This document shows positions 1-8,334 of a stretch of 64,000 nt of DNA, one piece after another. Both the position numbers and the translations under genes were made by a program. The notes below the pieces were generated by a model that worked only from the letters and a program-made list of their open reading frames with translations, had not been told where the DNA came from and made no database searches. The stretch comes from Flavobacterium sp. KACC 22763 (GTDB taxonomy: Bacteria; Bacteroidota; Bacteroidia; Flavobacteriales; Flavobacteriaceae), in contig NZ_CP117879.1 of NCBI RefSeq assembly GCF_028736155.1, forward strand, positions 4,464,001 through 4,528,000, given 5' to 3'. Each line of letters starts with the position of its first letter. Within the stretch, counting starts at the first letter, position 1.

Positions 1-106
1 TTAAGCCAATAGGGAAAGTCTCAGATTCTATATTGGTATAAAATCCGTACTCATATTCTTTAGTTTCCAGTTCGATCTTTAAATCGTCTTCGGTGTATTT
101 GCTCAT
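1..106 (-). CDS. sufB: Fe-S cluster assembly protein SufB, N-terminal fragment
   Basis: Only the first 35 codons are inside the window; the gene runs off the left edge. The visible N-terminus begins MSKYTEDDLKIELETKEYEY and continues with a GFYTNIESETFPIGL stretch, which resembles the start of SufB, the scaffold subunit of the SufBCD complex that builds Fe-S clusters in the cytoplasm. It lies 85 bases downstream of, and in the same direction as, a SufA/HesB-type carrier gene, the usual suf neighbourhood. The spacer holds AGTCTAAAG-like direct repeats but no clear promoter, so co-transcription with the upstream carrier is likely. Assignment rests on a short N-terminal segment plus context. Confidence 0.8.
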   Translation of the reverse strand, partial: MSKYTEDDLKIELETKEYEYGFYTNIESETFPIGL

Positions 107-191
107 TATTTTTGTTATTGTCTAAAGTTTTGGAGTCTAAAGTTCGAAAGTCAATTGAAGTCTTTATGACTTTACAACTTTCAGCTTTTGA

Positions 192-521
192 CTAAAGAGA
201 GAATGATTCTCCGCAACCGCAAGTTCTGCTTGCATTTGGATTATTGAAAACGAAACCTTTTCCGTTTAATCCGCCAGAAAATTCTAAAATTGTTCCAGCT
301 AAATAAAGGAATGATTTTTTTTCAACAGCAATTTGTATGTCGTTGTCAACGAATATTTTGTCGTCTTCTCCTTTGGTTTTGTCAAATTTTAAATCGTAAG
401 ACAAACCAGAGCATCCACCGCTCTTTACACCTACTCTTACGTAGTCGTGTGCGGCGTCAAAACCATCATCAGTCATCAAATCGATGATTTTCTTTTTGGC
501 AGTATCAGAAACTTTTATCAT
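192..521 (-). CDS. sufA: HesB/IscA/SufA-type Fe-S carrier protein
   Basis: Encodes a 109-residue A-type carrier that receives Fe-S clusters from the SUF scaffold and delivers them to apoproteins. The family cysteines are all present: one in VKSGGCSGLSYDL and two in the C-terminal CGCGESF motif. Length matches the family (about 105-120). I chose the start MIKVSDTAKKK at 521 rather than the ATG at 551, because the extra ten residues (MFIKNKHLRT) are not family-like. A -7 element TATCTTTG on the minus strand at 627-620 would give a leader of about 90 bases containing a 7-bp stem-loop (557-563 with 574-580). The next gene downstream is sufB. Confidence 0.9.
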   Translation of the reverse strand: MIKVSDTAKKKIIDLMTDDGFDAAHDYVRVGVKSGGCSGLSYDLKFDKTKGEDDKIFVDNDIQIAVEKKSFLYLAGTILEFSGGLNGKGFVFNNPNASRTCGCGESFSL

Positions 522-619
522 TGTTCTTAGATGTTTGTTTTTAATGAACATTTTTGATCTGTAATGAATTTAGTACAGATTTAAAACGCTAATTTTCAAT
601 GTTAAATAGAAATTATCGG

Positions 620-627
620 CAAAGATA
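620..627 (-). promoter_or_regulatory. -7 promoter element of sufA
   Basis: The minus strand reads TATCTTTG, an exact match to the Bacteroidota -7 consensus TAnnTTTG, about 100 bases upstream of the chosen sufA start. No convincing -33 TTG element is visible at the usual distance. Confidence 0.55.
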
Positions 628-825
628 CGACTTAAAAACCTTTTTCCATAGCGGTTCACATTATTATAACAAATGTGAAAATAGATAATACTTATTTTGA
701 TAAAATCGACTTTGAAATAGTTCTAAAATTTCAAAAGGAACTCCTTTTTAGAATTAAGCTGCAAATATCGCTCCTAAATGTTAAAAAACAAGTATTTCTA
801 CTGATTACAACCATTTTTTATTCAA

Positions 826-833
826 TAATTTTG
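826..833 (+). promoter_or_regulatory. -7 promoter element of the coiled-coil protein gene
   Basis: TAATTTTG matches the Bacteroidota -7 consensus TAnnTTTG and ends 19 bases before the ATG at 853, implying a very short leader. The ATG is preceded by AGGAG (842-846), a rather strong ribosome binding site for this phylum. Confidence 0.6.
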
Positions 834-852
834 CAGAAAATTAGGAGTAATT

Positions 853-1773
853 ATGAAAAAACAAAATGAAATAAAGTGGTTTAAACCCTTGTTTGCTATA
901 ATTTTTGTTTTAGGAGTAGGTGCTGTAGTCTTGGTTTTTAGCAGTGAACCTGATAAGAATAATAGTGAAGCTAAAGAGGAAAGTATTGCCAATATAATCT
1001 CATTTGAAAGTAAAGAAACAAGTGAGCAGAAGAATATTTTGGATTCTTTAAATGCATTAAAAAAAGCATATGATCAGGCTATTTTAGAAAAAACAGCTTT
1101 GTCTAAAGAATTAGAATTAGAGCGTAAAAATGTTGAAAATTTAGTAGCTATTATTAAAGCTTCTAATAATCCATCGGCGGAGCAGATTAGAGTTTATCGA
1201 AATCAGCTTTCAGATTTGAATACATCATTAGAAAACAGAGTTCAGGAAATTAAAAAACTGAAATCTCAGAATAAAAATTTATTGACAGAAATAGAAAGCC
1301 AGAATGTTGTCATGTACAATCAAAAAGTAGAAAATGACACTTTGCTTTCTAAACAAAAAAAGTTAGAATCGACTTTAAAGGATGCTTCAAAATTGTATTT
1401 AAGCAACTTTAAAGCCATTGCACTTCGTGAAAAAAATTCTGGAGCTGAATTGGAAACGACAAAAGCAAAGAATACAAAAAAACTTAAAATTAGCTTTACT
1501 GTTAACGGAAATGCTGTTGCAAAGACAGGAAGAAAAGTTTTTTATGTTCAGGTTTTAGATCAGAAAAACACCGTTTTAGGCGATAATAAACTGATTGAAT
1601 TTGGCAATGATAAAGCGCTTGTTTACAGTTTTATAGTAAGCACAGATTTTCAGGGTAAATCGGTAAATGCTTACGGAATTTTAAATGCTGACCAGTTTAA
1701 GAAAGGAACTTATTTTGTGAATTACTTTGATAAGCAGGAAATAATGGGAAGTACTTCGGTAACATTAGAATAA
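853..1773 (+). CDS. Membrane-anchored coiled-coil protein of unknown function
   Basis: A 306-residue protein with a single hydrophobic segment near the N-terminus (about residues 12-30, LFAIIFVLGVGAVVLVF) preceded by lysines, so most of it probably projects into the periplasm. Residues about 55-190 are a Glu/Lys/Leu/Asn-rich heptad-like region typical of a coiled coil. A C-terminal globular part (about 205-306, containing ISFTVNGNAVAKTGRKVFYV) looks beta-rich. I do not recognise a catalytic motif. Proteins of this shape in flavobacteria are sometimes labelled as chromosome-partitioning-like because of the coiled coil, but nothing here supports that. It has its own -7 element and reads alone. 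Confidence 0.75.
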   Translation: MKKQNEIKWFKPLFAIIFVLGVGAVVLVFSSEPDKNNSEAKEESIANIISFESKETSEQKNILDSLNALKKAYDQAILEKTALSKELELERKNVENLVAIIKASNNPSAEQIRVYRNQLSDLNTSLENRVQEIKKLKSQNKNLLTEIESQNVVMYNQKVENDTLLSKQKKLESTLKDASKLYLSNFKAIALREKNSGAELETTKAKNTKKLKISFTVNGNAVAKTGRKVFYVQVLDQKNTVLGDNKLIEFGNDKALVYSFIVSTDFQGKSVNAYGILNADQFKKGTYFVNYFDKQEIMGSTSVTLE

Positions 1774-1818
1774 AAGTTTTTTTGACTTTAAAATTTAGCA
1801 AAAGGAGTTTGAATTTTC

Positions 1819-1826
1819 TAGCTTTG
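1819..1826 (+). promoter_or_regulatory. -7 promoter element of the MBL-fold hydrolase gene
   Basis: TAGCTTTG fits TAnnTTTG and lies 21 bases before the ATG at 1848. No -33 element at the usual spacing is apparent. Confidence 0.5.
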
Positions 1827-1847
1827 TTGTTTTAGAAAATCACTCTC

Positions 1848-2705
1848 ATGAAACTTTACCCTATAGAATCTGGAAATTTTAAGTTAGATGGAGGCGCTAT
1901 GTTTGGCGTTGTTCCTAAAACCATTTGGAATAAAACCAATCCTGCCGATGCCAATAATCTTATCGATATTGCTGCACGCTGTTTATTGATTGAAGACGGA
2001 AATCGTCTTATTTTGATTGATACTGGAATGGGCGACAAACAATCAGAAAAGTTTTTTGGATATTACTCGCTTTGGGGATCACATTCTTTAGACAAATCTT
2101 TAGCAAAATATGGTTTTAATCGAGATGATATTACAGATGTTTTTATGACACATCTTCATTTTGATCATTGCGGAGGAAGTGTGCAATGGAATGCTGATAA
2201 AACAGGGTACGAGCCAGCTTTTAAAAATGCCAAATTTTGGACAAACCAAAATCATTGGGAATGGGCAACAAAACCTAATGCTCGAGAAAAAGCTTCTTTC
2301 TTGTCTGAAAATATTTTGCCAATGCAAGAAAGCGGACAATTGAATTTTATTGAAAGACCAGAAACTGATTTTGGCTTTTCGGCAGCACTTGGTTTTGAAA
2401 TTTACTATGTTGATGGGCATACCGAAAAACAGATGATTCCGTATATAAAATACCAAGATAAAACGATTGTTTTTTGCGCCGATTTATTGGCAACAGCGGG
2501 ACATATTCCGCTTCCTTATGTAATGGGTTATGACACAAGACCTTTGTTAACAATGCCTGAGAAATCGAAATTTTTGAATTTGGCAGCAGATCAGAATCAT
2601 TATTTGTTTTTAGAACACGATGCACATAATCAGATTATAACAGTTGAACATACCGAAAAAGGTGTTCGATTGAAAGAGGTTTTTACTTGCGAAGAGATTC
2701 TTTAA
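1848..2705 (+). CDS. MBL-fold metallo-hydrolase
   Basis: A 285-residue metallo-beta-lactamase-fold protein of the lactonase/quorum-quenching-like group. The zinc motif THLHFDHCGG (HxHxDH, about residues 101-110) is intact, with the preceding LIDTGMGD strand typical of the fold. A further metal ligand set is visible as VDGHTEKQ, FCADLL and the C-terminal LEHDAHN. There is no signal peptide, so it should act in the cytoplasm. Substrate cannot be read from sequence; members hydrolyse lactones, thioesters or phosphodiesters. It has its own -7 element and ends in a terminator shared with the opposing gene. Confidence 0.85.
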   Translation: MKLYPIESGNFKLDGGAMFGVVPKTIWNKTNPADANNLIDIAARCLLIEDGNRLILIDTGMGDKQSEKFFGYYSLWGSHSLDKSLAKYGFNRDDITDVFMTHLHFDHCGGSVQWNADKTGYEPAFKNAKFWTNQNHWEWATKPNAREKASFLSENILPMQESGQLNFIERPETDFGFSAALGFEIYYVDGHTEKQMIPYIKYQDKTIVFCADLLATAGHIPLPYVMGYDTRPLLTMPEKSKFLNLAADQNHYLFLEHDAHNQIITVEHTEKGVRLKEVFTCEEIL

Positions 2706-2724
2706 ACATAATAAATTAGATATA

Positions 2725-2764
2725 AAAAAATCCCATTTTCTAATTATTGAAAATGGGATTTTTT
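2725..2764. terminator. Bidirectional terminator
   Basis: A perfect 16-bp inverted repeat (2725-2740 with 2749-2764) has A-rich and T-rich flanks on both sides. It sits between the ends of the converging MBL hydrolase and FN3 lipoprotein genes, so it can terminate both. Confidence 0.85.
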
Positions 2765-2791
2765 GATTTAACTAATTGTAATTTTTAAGGC

Positions 2792-3493
2792 TTAGTTGGT
2801 TTTAAATTTCCAAACCTGTCCTACGGTTTCACCACCTTTATTGTCTTTAACCACAATTCTCCAGTAATACTGTGTTGTTGGCTGAAGTGTAACCTCAAAT
2901 GATTTTGAACTTGTATTCTCACTCACTTTTGCCGTTGGCGGATTTGCAGTTCCAAAATAGACATCATAAGTCAAAATATCTGCAGTGTCAACATCAGAAG
3001 CATTCCAAGTTAGATTTGCAGTTGAAGTGCTCAAGGCTGCATTTATTGCAGGAGCAATCAATTCTGGCGCAAATGGCAAATGATTTACAACTGCTGTACC
3101 AGCAGTATAAAATTTAAAGGTTGAAGAATATGAGCTAGATAAACCTTTGCTGTCAGTCGCTTTTACTCTCCAGTAGTAAGCTGTGTTTTTCTCTAGTGCT
3201 AATGCACTTGTAGAAAGAGATGAATTGTCAAGGGTATTAACGATTTGAGTAAATCCGTTATCTTTTGCAATTTGAATCTGATATACGATAACATCTTTTT
3301 GCTCGTCAGTTGAAGCGCTCCACTGAAAAGAAACATTATTATCTTGGCATAATTTATTGTCAGCTGGAGTTGTCAATACAGGTGCTGACGGAGCTGTATT
3401 TTCTGCTGGTGGATTAACAGGATCGTCTCCGCCCCCGCTTCCGCAGGCTGCAACTACTAAACCGATTATTGATAAATATATAGAATTCTTCAT
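2792..3493 (-). CDS. Lipoprotein with two fibronectin type III domains
   Basis: A 233-residue predicted lipoprotein. The N-terminus has a short hydrophobic signal ending in a lipobox with Cys17 (LVVAAC), followed by GSGGGDD, an acidic stretch of the kind that exports lipoproteins to the surface in Bacteroidota. Two fibronectin type III-like domains follow (about 35-130 and 137-233); each has the YYWRVKATDSKG / YYWRIVVKDNKG signature. There is no enzyme motif, so a binding or structural role is likely. It starts 3 bases after the stop of the large LRR gene, so the two are almost certainly co-transcribed and may form a surface pair. Confidence 0.85.
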   Translation of the reverse strand: MKNSIYLSIIGLVVAACGSGGGDDPVNPPAENTAPSAPVLTTPADNKLCQDNNVSFQWSASTDEQKDVIVYQIQIAKDNGFTQIVNTLDNSSLSTSALALEKNTAYYWRVKATDSKGLSSSYSSTFKFYTAGTAVVNHLPFAPELIAPAINAALSTSTANLTWNASDVDTADILTYDVYFGTANPPTAKVSENTSSKSFEVTLQPTTQYYWRIVVKDNKGGETVGQVWKFKTN

Positions 3494-3496
3494 TTT

Positions 3497-6400
3497 TTAA
3501 TTTTTTATAATTTTAATGTATTCCGGAGTTTCTAAATTGATTTTAGCGGCATAAATTCCTGAAGGTAATTTTTCAAGATTTAAAAGCGCTCTTCCGCTTT
3601 CAATATTATAAGTTCCGTGAGAAACTAACTGACCGCTAAAATTGTATAAATCAATAACAACTTCAGTTTTTGAGCTAGGAATTTCGATTTCGATACTGCT
3701 AGAAGTAGGGTTTGGATAAGCCGAAAGCATCGTTCCTAATTCATAAGAAGTAACTTTTTTAGCAAAAATACCTTCACAAGCTTTAGCAGTTGCAACTTCA
3801 ACTAAACCAGCTTTATCTAGAGAAACTGTAAAATTGTTGTCTGTTGTCTGGAATTGTTCTTCACCATTAACAAATATTGTAAAAGGAGCCGTTCCTTCGG
3901 TAATTTCAACATTTACTGTTTTAGCGCTTACATCAGATCTTCCTGTCGTAGTTGCAGCTTTTTGAATTGTAAAATTGAAATTTTGTTCAAAGTTTTCTTC
4001 AGAAATGGTAATAGAGACGGTATAAGTGCCAGGAGCTAAATTTGCTATTTTCACGCTGTTGTTGGTGAATGGATATGTTTTTCCACCTATAGTTGCTACA
4101 TAGGCATAAGATCCTTTTGCATTAATGCTAATTTCTCCATTATTTTCACCTTGGCAAGATTCTCCTTTTGTTTCAACGGTAAAGTTGTCACTTGGTAATA
4201 CAAGAGCAGTCCCACAATTAGTATTATAAGAAGCTGTTGCATCTTTTTTGTTTGCCATTTTTGTATTAGCAACAGTTGCATCGTCAACCTGAATACAAGT
4301 TAAATTTGGATTGTTCGTAAAGTTTAGGTAAAAATCACTTTCATAGTATTGGCTGAAAGCCGCATTATTACCATTCTTAATATTTAAGGAAATTAAATTA
4401 TTTGAACTACAATTTACTGCTGCAAGTTTTTTGTTTTTTGAAAGATTTAAAGACGTCAATTTATTCTTAGGACAATATAATGTCCATAAATTGGTGTTAT
4501 TAGATAAATCTAAAGCAGTTAGTTGATTTTCACTACATGTAAACTGTGATAAGTTTGTGTTTGCAGACACATTTAGAGTTGTCAATAGATTGTTGTCGCA
4601 TCCAAACTGTGTTACAGAAGTCACTTTAGAAATATCTAAAGTCTTTAATCGGTTATTAGCAAGGAAAAGATAATTAATATACTTGTTGTTTGACAAATCT
4701 ATGCTTTCCAATGAATTGTTGACGCAATTTAGATAATTTAAATTTGGGTTTGCCGTTAGATTTACACTGGTAAGTTTATTGCTGTCAGCATATAAATAAT
4801 TAAATTTTGGATTTTTAGAAAAATCTAAAGAGGTCAATCTATTACCTTGACAGTTGACAGTTGTAAGCTCGGGATTTTTAGAAAAATCAACTTGAGCCAA
4901 TACATCATTGTATCCACAATCGAATTTTGTTAATAAAGCATTTTTAGAAATATCAATTGTACGAAGACTATTCCCTGCACAATTTACATCTGTCAAAGCG
5001 GTGTTTTTTGAAAGATCTAATACAGTTAAATAATTATATCCAACATATAGTTTTTCTAGTGCTTTAAAATCTTGTATTCCTGTTAAATCTTTTATTGGAG
5101 TGTTTTGTACATTTGAAGACCCAGTAAGATTTAGTTCTTTTATAGAAGAAATACTAGATGTTAAAACACCTCCGTTAACACCATCTTTATCAATGCCAAG
5201 TGCAATTAATTTAGTTTCAAAATTAGCATCAGGTAACATTGTGAAATTATTTGCATCACAAACTGTCGAGTAAGAAGCGGTAGTTTCTTTTGCATTTGCC
5301 CAATTAGTATCAGAAAAAGCTTTGTCGTCAACTTGGATACAAGTTAAATTTGGATTGCTTTTAAAGTTTCCTGCAGTAATGTTTTGCATTTTTGAATTGT
5401 TTCCGTTTTTCAGATTTAAGCTGAATAATTTATTTGAAGAACAATCTACTTCTGTTAATGCAATATTTTTTGAAAGATCTAAATTTAATAATTGATTCGA
5501 TTTAACGTTTAATGTTGTGATTGAAACATTTTTTGTCAAATCAATCGTTTTTAGGTTGTTAGAAGAAGTGTTCAGCTGTTTTAAAGCAACGAATCCTTCG
5601 ATTCCAGCAAGATTTGAGATAGAACTTGCAGATACATCTAAAGCTGTAATTGATGAAACACTAGAAGCTAATACTTTTCCATTTTTTCCATCAATATCAA
5701 TACCTAAAGCAATTAACTTATTTTCGAAATTAGAATCAGGAATTGCGACAAAAGAGTTGCAAAGTGTATTGTAGTTTACTGTAGCATCTTTTAAAGCTGA
5801 CCAATTTGTGTTGGCATAGCTTTCATCATCTACTTGAATACATTTTAACGCAGTATTGTTTAGAAATGAAGAAGTCGTTTTGTTAAGCAAAGTGTTTTTG
5901 CCATTTTTCAAATCTAAACTAACAAGCTTATTGTTTGAAGCATTCAAAGAAGTTAGAGAAGCATTTTTAGATAAGTCTAGAAATAATAGTTGATTGTCTT
6001 TACAGTTTAATGTTTCTAAACTAGTAAAGTCTTGAATTCCAGTTAAGTCAGAAATGCCAACTCCAGAAACATCAAGAGCTTTTATCTGAGCAATGCTTGC
6101 GGTTAATACTTGACCATTTTTACCGTCAATATCAATTTTTAAAGCAATTAATTGATCTTCAAATTTTGAATCAGGAATAAGTGTATATGGTCTGCAATCT
6201 TCAGAAAAATTGGCCCATTCATCTTTTTTAGTGCTCCATTTTTGATCTGCATTAGCTTTATTGTCAACAGAAATACAAGTTAGACTTAAATTTTTTAGCA
6301 AAGAGACATCCAAAGCAGCATTGTTACCATTTTTAAGATTAAGATCATAAAGCAGTTTGTTAGATGTAATGCTTGCGTATGTCAGTTTTGTGTTTTTAGA

Positions 6401-8029
6401 CAAGTCTAAGCTTTCAATCTTACTTTCTCCAAAATATAGAGAAGTTAAGGCCGTGTTTTTAGAAAGATCAAGATTTCTTAATGGAACATTTCTAGAAACT
6501 AATAACTGAAGCTTTGGGTTATTGCTAAGATCAATTTCTGTTATTTGATTATTATCAATCGTTAACTGTTCAAGCAATAAATTTTTAGTTACATCCAGTT
6601 TGGTTAAATAATTATAATGAACAGCCAATCTGGTTAATTTTGTGTTTTGAGCTACATCTATAGTTGTAATTCTATTTGAAAGACAATCTAAAGCAACAAG
6701 TTCCTTGTTATTAGAAAGATTTAGCTCTTTTAGCTCATTTCTAGAACAGGCTAGCCCAGTTAGTAAAGTATTTTTTGATAAATCTAAAAAGGTTAATTTG
6801 TTTTCACTACATTCAAGCGTCTTTAAATTTGGCTGATTAGTAACGTCTAAAGTCGTTATACTATTAGTGTATGCTCTAACAAGTTCTAATGAAGTATTTT
6901 TAGAGATATTTAATTCTGTCAGTTTAGACCCCTGACAGTTTAAATTCTTTAAAAGTGTATTTTTAGATAAATCTATTGATGTAATTGCACTATATGCAAA
7001 GTTTAAATCTGTAAGAAGCGGATTTTGAGTTACATCTAGACTAGTAATTTTGTTGTTATAACAATTAAAATCAACAAGCTCTTTGTTGTTTGAAATAGTA
7101 ATAGAAGTTAATTGATTAGACTCAAATTTGAGCGTTTTTAGTTTAGTGTTTTTAGAAACATCTATTGTGGTTAATTTATTGGTTCCAAAATTTAGATTTT
7201 CCAGTTCAAGATTATTAGAAAGGTCTAAAGCTGTTAATGAATTTGAACTAACATCTAAGTTTTTTAGCTTAGTGTTTTTAGAAACATTCAAAGTAGAAAT
7301 TTTACCCGTGTTTCCTCTAAAAACTAAACTTTCAAGAGCGGCAAAATCTTCAATTCCAGTTAAATCTTTGATGTTCAGTGCTTCGTATGAAACATCCAAA
7401 GTTTTTATTGATGAGATTTTGCTTGTAACTACTTTTCCATTTATCCCATCTTTGTCAACTCCTATATAACTTAAAAATTTTTCAAACTCTGCATCAGGGA
7501 TCTTAGTATATTGCTCTTCGTTAATATCAACCATAGAAACATTGTCGACTAAAATTTCAGAATTAAGAGAACCAGTAGTCCAGATATCAACTTCGATATT
7601 TTCAGATACAGTTGGAGTATATTCAAATTCTATTTTTCTCCACTCTGTAGTAGAAAAAGTAACATCCGATTTTTTAATTATTTCTTCCTTAAAAGTACCT
7701 GGTTTATGTTGCAAACTAAAATCTATAGAAGAAAAAGTTCCTTTAGCCAATTTGTGGTATAAAGTTACTCGGTAAGTTTTGCCTGCTACAACCGGAAAGT
7801 ATTCACTGTTAATGTAATTGAATGTTCCGCTGGCAACCATCATATTGGTACTGGAAGTGCCATTTTGTACAATTGAACTTTGAGAAACAAATCCGCTAAA
7901 ATAACGGTACCAATTATCTGGCTGTGATGATGAAGTCCAAGTTTCAAAGTTTCCATTTGGAACTAGATTGGTTTGTGCATTAATAGAAAAACTTGCCAGT
8001 AACAGCAATAAGAGTAGTTTTGTCTTCAT
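3497..8029 (-). CDS. Giant leucine-rich-repeat T9SS surface protein
   Basis: A 1510-residue secreted protein with a signal peptide (MKTKLLLLLLLASFSINAQ), then a galactose-binding-like domain (about 22-170, starting NLVPNGNFETW), then a long LRR region. The LRRs fall into four modules, each opened by a segment like IPDSNFENKLIALGIDIDGK and closed by an IQVDD...NW...C segment. Within modules, 20-22-residue repeats of the type LDLSKNTxLTxLxCxxNxLT recur. After the LRRs comes an SprB-like segment (CQGENNGEISI) and a C-terminal type IX sorting domain (YPNPTSSSIEIE through YIKIIKN). It should be exported by T9SS and attached to the cell surface; adhesion or protein binding is the likely role. No enzyme motif was seen. 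Confidence 0.9.
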   Translation of the reverse strand: MKTKLLLLLLLASFSINAQTNLVPNGNFETWTSSSQPDNWYRYFSGFVSQSSIVQNGTSSTNMMVASGTFNYINSEYFPVVAGKTYRVTLYHKLAKGTFSSIDFSLQHKPGTFKEEIIKKSDVTFSTTEWRKIEFEYTPTVSENIEVDIWTTGSLNSEILVDNVSMVDINEEQYTKIPDAEFEKFLSYIGVDKDGINGKVVTSKISSIKTLDVSYEALNIKDLTGIEDFAALESLVFRGNTGKISTLNVSKNTKLKNLDVSSNSLTALDLSNNLELENLNFGTNKLTTIDVSKNTKLKTLKFESNQLTSITISNNKELVDFNCYNNKITSLDVTQNPLLTDLNFAYSAITSIDLSKNTLLKNLNCQGSKLTELNISKNTSLELVRAYTNSITTLDVTNQPNLKTLECSENKLTFLDLSKNTLLTGLACSRNELKELNLSNNKELVALDCLSNRITTIDVAQNTKLTRLAVHYNYLTKLDVTKNLLLEQLTIDNNQITEIDLSNNPKLQLLVSRNVPLRNLDLSKNTALTSLYFGESKIESLDLSKNTKLTYASITSNKLLYDLNLKNGNNAALDVSLLKNLSLTCISVDNKANADQKWSTKKDEWANFSEDCRPYTLIPDSKFEDQLIALKIDIDGKNGQVLTASIAQIKALDVSGVGISDLTGIQDFTSLETLNCKDNQLLFLDLSKNASLTSLNASNNKLVSLDLKNGKNTLLNKTTSSFLNNTALKCIQVDDESYANTNWSALKDATVNYNTLCNSFVAIPDSNFENKLIALGIDIDGKNGKVLASSVSSITALDVSASSISNLAGIEGFVALKQLNTSSNNLKTIDLTKNVSITTLNVKSNQLLNLDLSKNIALTEVDCSSNKLFSLNLKNGNNSKMQNITAGNFKSNPNLTCIQVDDKAFSDTNWANAKETTASYSTVCDANNFTMLPDANFETKLIALGIDKDGVNGGVLTSSISSIKELNLTGSSNVQNTPIKDLTGIQDFKALEKLYVGYNYLTVLDLSKNTALTDVNCAGNSLRTIDISKNALLTKFDCGYNDVLAQVDFSKNPELTTVNCQGNRLTSLDFSKNPKFNYLYADSNKLTSVNLTANPNLNYLNCVNNSLESIDLSNNKYINYLFLANNRLKTLDISKVTSVTQFGCDNNLLTTLNVSANTNLSQFTCSENQLTALDLSNNTNLWTLYCPKNKLTSLNLSKNKKLAAVNCSSNNLISLNIKNGNNAAFSQYYESDFYLNFTNNPNLTCIQVDDATVANTKMANKKDATASYNTNCGTALVLPSDNFTVETKGESCQGENNGEISINAKGSYAYVATIGGKTYPFTNNSVKIANLAPGTYTVSITISEENFEQNFNFTIQKAATTTGRSDVSAKTVNVEITEGTAPFTIFVNGEEQFQTTDNNFTVSLDKAGLVEVATAKACEGIFAKKVTSYELGTMLSAYPNPTSSSIEIEIPSSKTEVVIDLYNFSGQLVSHGTYNIESGRALLNLEKLPSGIYAAKINLETPEYIKIIKN

Positions 8030-8334
8030 AGAATAAATTTAGGATTAGGTCGCGCAAGTATAGAAGATTTAAACGGACAAACCTTACGTGAAGCCGTAAA
8101 GACTGTATTATTTGTTTATTTTTTTACAATTAGAAAGCAAATAATTGCTAGTGGGTATATTTTTAGTTTGATAGAATTATCGTGTAATTATTTGGTAGAT
8201 AAAGGTTTGTGAATGCTGTGGTTTTCAGTATCTTTCGTCAAAATTTCATAACACATTGTTAACAGTTAGTTTTTTGTAACAAAAAAGCATAATTTAGACC
8301 CATCTTTTAACTTTACTTAAATATTTATAGATAC
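8030..8334. other. Divergent intergenic region between LRR and subtilase genes
   Basis: The 305-base stretch contains no gene. On the minus strand TATACTTG (8062-8055) is one base off the -7 consensus, with a TTTG at 8081-8078 as possible -33. On the plus strand TAACTTTA (8308-8315) is one base off the consensus and may serve the subtilase gene. Both assignments are weak. Confidence 0.35.

Larger units (their letters stand above)
522..852. other. Intergenic region between divergent sufA and coiled-coil gene
   Basis: This 331-base AT-rich stretch holds the two divergent promoters (620-627 minus, 826-833 plus) and a small stem-loop in the sufA leader. A 64-codon open frame inside it has no family features and overlaps the following gene, so I do not count it as a gene. 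Confidence 0.6.

Noticed and set aside
675..869. 64-codon open frame on the plus strand upstream of the coiled-coil gene
   Set aside because: It overlaps the next gene and its promoter, has no start context and no protein-like features.
4400..7300. Regularly spaced short repeats resembling a CRISPR array
   Set aside because: Spacing of about 63 bases equals 21 codons, the units are degenerate and the frame is open throughout, so these are LRR codons.
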